In this document: positions 1 through 4,829 of the stretch, one piece after another | Position numbering within the stretch: the stretch's first letter is position 1 | How the letters are laid out: every line of letters begins with the position of its first letter | Assembly: GCA_945885485.1 (NCBI GenBank) | Contig: CAMCYT010000147.1 | Span: 1-6,428, forward strand | Reading direction: 5' to 3' | Source of the DNA: Prosthecobacter debontii | GTDB taxonomy: Bacteria; Verrucomicrobiota; Verrucomicrobiia; Verrucomicrobiales; Akkermansiaceae | Length of the DNA: 6,428 nt | Made by a program: the position numbers and the translations under genes | Notes under the pieces: generated by a model | Told to the model about the DNA's origin: nothing | Database searches by the model: none | The model's input: only the letters and a program-made list of their open reading frames with translations

Positions 1-1
1 C

Positions 2-361
2 ACTCCTGTTGTTAAAGCCCCTACCACGCCAGGAACCATCACTCGCATGCCCCTTGGAACGCTTTATCAACTCACCCAAGGAAACGCTGCTCTGATCTAT
101 GATGTCCGACCGCTCATCTTCTATAAAATTGGCCATATTCCTGGCGCAATGAGTTTTCCAAAAGCCGATTTCGACAAAGACATCGTGAAACATGAAGTGA
201 AGATCAAAACCGCAATTAAAAATCAGAGCCCTGTGGTGATTTACTGCACAGATTTCGCTTGCCCTGATGCACTAACTGTCGCCACCCAATTATCCGAACG
301 CGGTCACAATGTATCCGTCCTTCAAGGCGGCTATGAAGCGTGGAAAGCCGCTACCCAATAA
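2..361 (+). CDS. Rhodanese-domain protein, 5' end outside window
   Basis: This is the C-terminal part of a single-domain rhodanese-like protein; the family carries sulfur (or is a structural relative of phosphatases) through a cysteine in the active-site loop. The frame is open from the first bases of the window. The visible 119 residues begin with a Thr/Pro-rich stretch (TPVVKAPTTPGTITR), then show the rhodanese pattern: IYDVRP, GHIPGA, VVIYC and LQGGYEAWK near the end. The likely catalytic Cys is encoded at 245-247, in the loop CTDFACPDA. The ATG at 47 falls after the domain has apparently begun (TITRMPLGTLYQL), so the true start is probably upstream. The Thr/Pro stretch could be a linker after a signal peptide or another domain that is not visible. 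The ppnP-like gene starts 23 bases downstream, so co-transcription is plausible. The sulfur acceptor and physiological role cannot be read from the sequence. Confidence 0.85.
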   Translation, partial: TPVVKAPTTPGTITRMPLGTLYQLTQGNAALIYDVRPLIFYKIGHIPGAMSFPKADFDKDIVKHEVKIKTAIKNQSPVVIYCTDFACPDALTVATQLSERGHNVSVLQGGYEAWKAATQ

Positions 362-384
362 CCAAACACTACTACCTACCCACT

Positions 385-702
385 ATGAATTCATTCAATA
401 ACGTTACTGTCGATTCCATCGCGAATATTTATTTCGATGGTAAAGTCGTATCCCACACCATTCACCTTGCCGATGGCTCACGCAAGACTCTGGGCCTCAT
501 CGCGCCCGGTTCATTCTATTTCGGCACCGCTGCCGCAGAACTCATGGAAATCACTGCAGGTTCATGCGAGGTCACCATCAAAGATTCTGGCACCACCCAA
601 ACCCACGCAGCCGGCAGCTCTTTCCATGTCCCCGCCAACAGCGGCTTTGACATCAAGGTCAGCGACGGCCTGTGCCAATACATCTGCTCATTTCTTTCCT
701 AA
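385..702 (+). CDS. ppnP: Pyrimidine/purine nucleoside phosphorylase, PpnP (YaiE/DUF1255) family
   Basis: The 105-residue product resembles E. coli PpnP (94 residues), a small cupin-fold cytoplasmic enzyme that splits several purine and pyrimidine nucleosides with phosphate, giving a free base and ribose 1-phosphate. Matching features are YFDGKV near residue 16, KTLGLIAPGSFYFGT at 34-48, AELMEITAGSCEV at 51-63 (family pattern E..xIxxG), AGSSFHVPANS at 76-86, and a final CQYICSF. The frame also has an ATG at 340, inside the end of the rhodanese gene. I chose the ATG at 385 because it leaves a short N-terminus of family length and avoids the overlap. No clear Shine-Dalgarno sequence precedes it. 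The gene sits between the rhodanese and lipoprotein genes on the same strand with gaps of 23 and 42 bases, suggesting one transcript. The family call is strong; the substrate range is inferred from the E. coli enzyme. Confidence 0.9.
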   Translation: MNSFNNVTVDSIANIYFDGKVVSHTIHLADGSRKTLGLIAPGSFYFGTAAAELMEITAGSCEVTIKDSGTTQTHAAGSSFHVPANSGFDIKVSDGLCQYICSFLS

Positions 703-744
703 TCGTTGAGTCCCTAACATCTCGCATCTGAGATATTTGATCCG

Positions 745-1473
745 ATGAACAAACGGCTTTTTACATGGATGATATCAGGCCTGATTGCCGGAGCACTCAG
801 CTCCTGTAACTTCGTCACCCTACCTCCCGCACCACTCCCTCCATCGGAACTCGTGCAGAAAAACACCGTCGCCAAATACACCCCAAAGCGCGCGCCCGAA
901 ATCCAGGTCTGGATGCTCGCAGACGATCTCCACACCGGCATGGTGTTTCCTTACGATTGGCTGTTAGAATCTGGTTTCATTCCTCCGGAAAATTTCCCAG
1001 GTTGCAAATACGTCACTCTCTCGTGGGGTGACCGAAACGCCTACGTCAAAAAAGGTATGTTAAACCCAGCCGAGATTTTTTATGCGATCTTCCTACCATC
1101 TCCGTCTGTCATGGAATGCATCCCCATCCACTGGAATGTCACAGAAGTTTCACCCAATCAGCGGATCTGGATGAAATCCATCCCTCGTGAACGCGGCCCA
1201 TACGTCGCTTCCTTCCTCAATCACTGCACCATCCCAGATACCAACGGAAGACCCACCACCACCGGCCCATCGAGCTGGGGTAAAGGCGTCCTCCTTCATT
1301 CCCCGCAATCCTACTACTTCCCAAGAATATGCAACGTCTGGACTGGTCAAGCCCTCGAAGCCTGCGGAGCGGATATCAATCCTCTCATGTCGATTCATCG
1401 CGATCTATTGGTCAACGAAATCGAACAAAACGGCTTCAGCCAAATCTGGGACGGATCTGGATTGGAACAGTAA
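745..1473 (+). CDS. DUF2459-like lipoprotein of unknown function
   Basis: The product has 242 residues. The N-terminus (MNKRLFTWMI, then SGLIAGALSSC) is a lipoprotein signal with lipobox LSSC, so Cys21 would be lipidated and the protein anchored in the inner or outer membrane facing the periplasm. A Pro-rich linker (residues 26-33) follows. The body resembles the DUF2459 family (TIGR02117): DLHTGMVFP at 61-69, a WGDRNAY segment at 94-100, and CNVWTGQALEACG at 196-208. The function of this family is not established to my knowledge. The conserved His (63) placed before a conserved Cys (196) recalls the order in circularly permuted papain-like folds, but this is only a suggestion. It is the last gene of the apparent rhodanese-ppnP-lipoprotein run. 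Its stop codon overlaps the left arm of an inverted repeat. No Shine-Dalgarno is evident before the ATG at 745. Confidence 0.72.
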   Translation: MNKRLFTWMISGLIAGALSSCNFVTLPPAPLPPSELVQKNTVAKYTPKRAPEIQVWMLADDLHTGMVFPYDWLLESGFIPPENFPGCKYVTLSWGDRNAYVKKGMLNPAEIFYAIFLPSPSVMECIPIHWNVTEVSPNQRIWMKSIPRERGPYVASFLNHCTIPDTNGRPTTTGPSSWGKGVLLHSPQSYYFPRICNVWTGQALEACGADINPLMSIHRDLLVNEIEQNGFSQIWDGSGLEQ

Positions 1474-1501
1474 ATCATTCATTTAATTTGGTGAATGATT
1501 T
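1472..1501. promoter_or_regulatory. Perfect 10-bp inverted repeat at the lipoprotein stop codon
   Basis: AAATCATTCA (1472-1481) and TGAATGATTT (1492-1501) are perfect reverse complements around a 10-base spacer. The left arm begins inside the TAA stop of the lipoprotein gene; the right arm touches the putative -35 box of the sulfatase promoter. As RNA it could form a weak AT-rich hairpin, but only three T follow and the stem is not GC-rich, so it is a poor intrinsic terminator. A binding site for a dimeric regulator just upstream of -35 is an equal alternative. Confidence 0.5.
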
Positions 1502-1528
1502 GAACCATGTGAAACGTTATGGGATAAT
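1500..1528 (+). promoter_or_regulatory. Candidate sigma70-type promoter of the sulfatase gene
   Basis: TTGAAC (1500-1505; 4 of 6 matches to TTGACA) and GATAAT (1523-1528; 5 of 6 matches to TATAAT) are separated by exactly 17 bases. Transcription would start around 1534-1538, at or within a few bases of the ATG at 1538, giving a leaderless or almost leaderless mRNA. This agrees with the absence of any Shine-Dalgarno sequence before this start codon. It is a prediction from motif and spacing only; the -35 box is weak. Confidence 0.5.
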
Positions 1529-1540
1529 CCGATTCACATG
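1506..1540. promoter_or_regulatory. 8-bp inverted repeat flanking the -10 box and containing the sulfatase ATG
   Basis: CATGTGAA (1506-1513) and TTCACATG (1533-1540) are perfect reverse complements with a 19-base spacer. The last three bases of the right arm are the start codon of the sulfatase gene, and the putative -10 box lies in the spacer. It could be an operator for a dimeric repressor covering the promoter. In a transcript reading through from the upstream genes it could also pair as RNA and hide the start codon. Confidence 0.5.
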
Positions 1541-2935
1541 ACCCTGAAACCCAAGCTCCTCATCACTTCTCTCTGCGCTCTGCTCTCGTTTTCAGCCCAA
1601 GCCGCCGAACGGAAACCCAATTTCATCTTCATCATCGCCGATGACCACCGCTGGGATGCCATGGGCGTCGTCCAACGCGAGCAAGGCGAAAGCGCCCGCT
1701 ACCCTTGGTTTGAAACTCCGAACATGGATAGACTCGCCGCCGATGGCGTCCGGATGCGCAATGCCTTCATCACCCACTCCATCTGCTCGCCCGGACGCGC
1801 CGGTTTCCTCACCGGACAATACACCCATATCAACGGCGTGATGGACAACAGCACCCCGTTTCCGGAAACATCCGTCACCCACGCCACCTTGCTACGCGAT
1901 GCCGGCTACCTTACCGCCTACTTCGGTAAATGGCACATGGGCGACCAAAAAGGCCAACGCCCCGGCTTCCAACACTCCGCCAGCTTCATCAACCAAGGCA
2001 TCTACCAGGATTGCCCCTTCGAAATCAATGGCGTGATGAACGATACCAAAGGTTGGGTCGATGACGTCACCACCGACCTCGCTATCTCATGGCTCAAGCA
2101 AAGCGACAAAACCCAACCCTTTAACATGGTCGTCGGTTTCAAAAGCCCTCACAACAAACGCGGTGCTGACAACCTCCCCAAACGCCTGCGCAACCTCTAC
2201 GAAGGCAAAACCACCAAGCGCACCCCCAACTGCGAAGTCGCTACAATCTATCACAAGCCTCTCGCACCAGAAGATGTATTAAAAGAACGCGGTCTCTCTG
2301 CTAACGACGTCCACCTCGACTACCTCCGCCACGTCAAAGGCATCGATGAAAATCTCGGCCGGCTGTTAGATACCCTCGATGAACTCAAGCTCACCGAAGA
2401 CACCGTCGTCATCTATTCAAGTGATAACGGATATTATCTCGGCGAGCGCGGCCTCGGTGACAAACGAGCCCTCTACGAAGAAGGCTTGCGCCTGCCGTTT
2501 ATCGTTCGCTACCCACGCTTGTTTCCGAAAGGCAAACTCGTCGATGAGATGGTTTTAAACATCGACCTCGCACCCACCTGGCTCGACCTCGCTGGCCTCC
2601 CTGCCAACCCGGGAATGAATGGCGCAAGCTTCAAAGAACTCGCAGCCGGCAACAAACCTGCCGATTGGCGCACATCCTTCCTTTCCTACTATCGTAAAGA
2701 ACTCGGCGACACCCCAACCTGCGTCGGCGTCCGCACCGCAACCCAAAAAATCATCCACTACCACGGCCAACCCGATCTAACAGAAGCTTACGACCTCGCC
2801 AAAGATCCCTACGAACTCAAAAACCTAGCTAAGGACAAAAATTTCACCACTCCACTCAGAGCTGAGATGATCCGTTTGGCGGACAAAGTGAAATACCCGC
2901 TGCCTGAGGAAATTACTGCAGCGGCAGAGAAGTGA
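1538..2935 (+). CDS. Secreted type-I (formylglycine-dependent) sulfatase
   Basis: This 465-residue protein is a family S1 sulfatase, which hydrolyses sulfate esters, in this setting probably on polysaccharides, using a Ca2+ ion and a formylglycine made from cysteine. A Sec signal peptide (LLITSLCALLSFSAQAA, residues 7-23) points to the periplasm or outside. Visible motifs are metal ligands in IADDHRWD (Asp35, Asp36); the modification site CSPGR at 83-87 with Cys83 as formylglycine precursor and TGQ following; GKWHMG at 130-135 (Lys131, His133); FKSPH ending at His205; SSDNG with Asp296 and Asn297; Lys309 in GDKRALYEE; and the C-terminal YDLAKDPYELKNLA at 418-431. The common GEHG after DNG is GERG here (Arg304). 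Length is normal. The Cys-type site needs a maturation enzyme (FGE or anSME) that is not in the window. No partner glycosidase is adjacent, so the substrate is unknown. The gene converges with rsmA. Confidence 0.95.
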   Translation: MTLKPKLLITSLCALLSFSAQAAERKPNFIFIIADDHRWDAMGVVQREQGESARYPWFETPNMDRLAADGVRMRNAFITHSICSPGRAGFLTGQYTHINGVMDNSTPFPETSVTHATLLRDAGYLTAYFGKWHMGDQKGQRPGFQHSASFINQGIYQDCPFEINGVMNDTKGWVDDVTTDLAISWLKQSDKTQPFNMVVGFKSPHNKRGADNLPKRLRNLYEGKTTKRTPNCEVATIYHKPLAPEDVLKERGLSANDVHLDYLRHVKGIDENLGRLLDTLDELKLTEDTVVIYSSDNGYYLGERGLGDKRALYEEGLRLPFIVRYPRLFPKGKLVDEMVLNIDLAPTWLDLAGLPANPGMNGASFKELAAGNKPADWRTSFLSYYRKELGDTPTCVGVRTATQKIIHYHGQPDLTEAYDLAKDPYELKNLAKDKNFTTPLRAEMIRLADKVKYPLPEEITAAAEK

Positions 2936-2948
2936 GGCATTACTCATC

Positions 2949-3086
2949 CGGAGTGCTGGAGCTTGCTCCAGCCATGCGGTAGACGGAGCTCGCTCCGTCG
3001 TGGGTGGTCTTGTTCTTTTACCCCCTCACCCACCGGCGCGGAGCAAGCTCCGCTCCTACCTCGGCGGAGGCAAGCCTCCGCACTCC
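2949..3086. repeat. REP/REPIN-like cluster of four short hairpins in a convergent gap
   Basis: Four near-identical hairpins with two-base loops lie in tandem. They are GCTGGAGC-tt-GCTCCAGC (2955-2972), GACGGAGC-tc-GCTCCGTC (2982-2999), GCGGAGC-aa-GCTCCGC (3038-3053) and GCGGAGGC-aa-GCCTCCGC (3064-3081). Most share the core GGAGC-NN-GCTCC. The whole element is also symmetrical: GGAGTGC (2950-2956) mirrors GCACTCC (3080-3086), and GTGGGTG (3000-3006) mirrors CACCCAC (3027-3033). This nested symmetry is like a REPIN, two pairs of REP units in opposite orientation. It lies between the converging sulfatase and rsmA genes, where it could also stop transcription from both sides, although no T-tract follows any stem. 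The remaining bases of the gap (3087-3127) show nothing distinct. Confidence 0.75.
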
Positions 3087-3127
3087 AGATTTATAATCCT
3101 AAATCAATAGCTTTGCGCGAAGCTTAA

Positions 3128-4468
3128 TCACTTCTCTCTCCAAGCCCGGAACAACTGCAGAAACGCCGATGAAAAGTCCTCTGGTCGACTCTCGCTCCAA
3201 GCTTCGATTTCGCTCACTGGAAACGGCATCATCGAATCGATTTCCGCTGCGGGAAAATCCACTGATCCGTCGTGTTGAGTGGTGAAAAGCTGGATATGCT
3301 CCCAGCCCGTGGCCTCGCAGGGTTTTGCGGAAACTGCGTATTTCAGATCCTCCGCTTTCTTCTCCACCACTATCTCTTCTCCCAACTCACGGATTGCGGC
3401 TGTTAGATAATCTTCTCCAGCATCGAGATGACCCGAGACGCTGGAATCCCAAACGCCCGGATTCTTGTCTTTTGCTAAGGATCTTTTCTGCAACCACAAA
3501 TCTCCATTGCGATTGAATACCAGGACATGCACCGCACGATGGATGAGGTTTTTCGCATGCACCTCAGCTCGCGTGGCTTTGCTGATCGGAACATCGTTCT
3601 CATCCACCACATCGAAAATCTCATCGTCGCACTGGGGCTTGTCTTTCAACGGATGCGTGTCGTAGGCGCGCGTCAGCTCTATCCATTTTTTCAAATCCAA
3701 CTCTTCGCCCCTCACTGTGGTTGACAAGCCGAGTTGTTCGGCAACCTCTTTCCAATCATGCGTGTCTGGAAGCTGCTTGCCCATTTGCTTGCGACGTTGT
3801 GCAAACCCCCTGCGCACCAATTCATCAAACAAACGTACATCAAACACCGGCTCACCCTTCTCCTCTCGTGAAGTCAACACCGCCACAGCCGAGTCAATCG
3901 ATGGCCGCGGATGAAATGCTTCCGGCGGAACCACTTTTAAAGGTTGGATCTTCCAGTTCACCTGCATCCGCAAACTCAGGATCCCGTAATCCTTCGTCCC
4001 CGGCTGCGCGCCCAGGCGATCGATCACTTCCTTTTGCAACATGATTACCGCCCGCGAAAACGGATGCGGCCGACTCATCAGATTCTTCATGATCGCCCCA
4101 CCCGATGAATAAGGCAGGTTTCCGAGAAATTTGACGGGTCGATGCTTAAACAAAAATCGCCTATCAAACTTCGCGCCATCCGCCAGATGCACCTCCACAT
4201 CATCGCGATCCTTGAAACGCTTCCGCAAATCCTCCGCCAGCCGCGCATCGAACTCGATCAAGATCACTCGCCGGGCTTTTCCTAATAAATGTTCAGTCAG
4301 CGATCCCGTACCCGGCCCAACTTCCACCACCGCCTCATCCGGTTTCAGCTCCAACTGCGAAACAATCCAACGTGAGATATTCGCATCGATCAAAAAATTC
4401 TGCCCGAGCTGCTTGCTCGGCATCACCCCTGCTCTATCCAATACCTCACGAATTTCCTGACCGTTCAT
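3128..4468 (-). CDS. rsmA: RsmA/KsgA 16S rRNA dimethyltransferase fused to a Nudix domain
   Basis: The 446-residue product has two domains. Residues 1 to about 268 are RsmA (KsgA), which uses S-adenosylmethionine to dimethylate two adjacent adenines near the 3' end of 16S rRNA during small-subunit assembly. Motifs are KQLGQNFLID (19-28), VEVGPGTG (48-55, SAM binding), IEFD (71-74), GNLPYSSGGAI (116-126, the NLPY catalytic motif), AFHPRPSIDSAV (184-195) and RRGFAQRRKQMGKQL (219-233). Residues about 281-443 are a Nudix domain like YfcD or isopentenyl-diphosphate isomerase (DVVDENDVPI, then HRAVHVLVFN). Its Nudix box at 346-368 runs from GHLDAGE to RELGEEIVV; the catalytic RE..EE is intact, but the usual Gly near the end is Val. 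RsmA alone is normally about 270 residues. The start could be TTG at 4477 or ATG at 4468; I favour the ATG. The gene converges with the sulfatase and diverges from uvrC. The Nudix substrate is unknown. Confidence 0.93.
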   Translation of the reverse strand: MNGQEIREVLDRAGVMPSKQLGQNFLIDANISRWIVSQLELKPDEAVVEVGPGTGSLTEHLLGKARRVILIEFDARLAEDLRKRFKDRDDVEVHLADGAKFDRRFLFKHRPVKFLGNLPYSSGGAIMKNLMSRPHPFSRAVIMLQKEVIDRLGAQPGTKDYGILSLRMQVNWKIQPLKVVPPEAFHPRPSIDSAVAVLTSREEKGEPVFDVRLFDELVRRGFAQRRKQMGKQLPDTHDWKEVAEQLGLSTTVRGEELDLKKWIELTRAYDTHPLKDKPQCDDEIFDVVDENDVPISKATRAEVHAKNLIHRAVHVLVFNRNGDLWLQKRSLAKDKNPGVWDSSVSGHLDAGEDYLTAAIRELGEEIVVEKKAEDLKYAVSAKPCEATGWEHIQLFTTQHDGSVDFPAAEIDSMMPFPVSEIEAWSESRPEDFSSAFLQLFRAWREK

Positions 4469-4475
4469 CCCCTCC
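4469..4475 (-). promoter_or_regulatory. Purine-rich ribosome binding site at the rsmA start
   Basis: On the minus strand GGAGGGG lies directly before the ATG at 4468, overlapping the G of the alternative TTG start at 4477-4475. The core GGAGG ends only two bases before ATG, closer than usual, so the match may be partly fortuitous. If the TTG were used this stretch would be coding. It is the only obvious Shine-Dalgarno-like sequence before a gene in the window. Confidence 0.4.
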
Positions 4476-4548
4476 AAACTGTATCAACACCCCACATCTG
4501 ACCAGAGCAGATTCAGGGTGAAATTGAGCTTAGGGCGATTCCGGCTTT

Positions 4549-4752
4549 TTTTTGGAAATGAGGCACAGAGGAATAGGAGAAAGAGGAGGAGGATTGAAAT
4601 CTCAACACAAAGCTAATCAGTCCGCAGAGATCAGACAAAGAAATGATCCAAATGAAAGGAGTTTTCGATGGGATTAATTGATGAAAAAACCCTCCCTATC
4701 CTCATGAACTCATCTCCGTGTCCTCCTCTTCCTCTGCGCCTCATTTCAAAAA
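4549..4752. repeat. Long imperfect inverted repeat between rsmA and uvrC
   Basis: The left arm is 4549-4573 plus 4583-4590; the right arm is 4721-4752. The core, GAAATGAGGCACAGAGGAA (4555-4573), pairs with 4729-4747 with a single mismatch. It extends outward by five T-A pairs after one bulged G, and inward by GAGGAGGA (4583-4590) with TCCTCCTC (4721-4728) after a nine-base bulge. In all about 31 pairs surround a 130-base centre. The rest of the 361-base gap (4469-4548 and 4753-4829) holds no recognisable gene and no convincing promoter, although both divergent promoters must lie here or inside the repeat. It may be a small mobile repeat (MITE-like) or two oppositely oriented copies of a dispersed repeat. 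No transposase or clear target duplication is seen. Confidence 0.65.
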
Positions 4753-4829
4753 TATGCCCATAACCGTCCCCAACCCCACAAACATAGTGACTAGCATTCA
4801 GGCATTTTCCGTCTATTTTTCCCCCATCC

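Noticed and set aside
47..361. Rhodanese gene starting at the ATG at 47
   Set aside because: The frame is open to the window edge and the domain seems to begin before this Met, so the gene is better treated as truncated by the window.
719..734. Small hairpin ATCTC...GAGAT between ppnP and the lipoprotein gene
   Set aside because: Only five base pairs, AT-containing and without a T-tract; this is expected by chance.
1187..1486. Plus-strand 99-codon frame overlapping the lipoprotein gene
   Set aside because: The overlapping lipoprotein frame has a signal peptide and family motifs; this one has neither.
2955..3081. CRISPR-like array
   Set aside because: The repeated units are short self-complementary hairpins with unequal spacing (about 10, 38 and 10 bases) and varying sequence, which fits REP-type repeats and not CRISPR.
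3109..3124. Hairpin AGCTT...AAGCT next to the rsmA stop codon
   Set aside because: Five pairs only, with no T-tract in either direction; too weak to call a terminator.
3721..4044. Plus-strand 107-codon frame opposite rsmA
   Set aside because: It lies wholly inside the well-supported rsmA coding sequence and its translation is low-complexity Ser/Pro/Ala, typical of an antisense shadow.
4541..4553. Intrinsic terminator ending in eight T
   Set aside because: No stable stem lies directly before the T run, and no plus-strand gene ends upstream of it; it is better explained as the edge of the inverted repeat.
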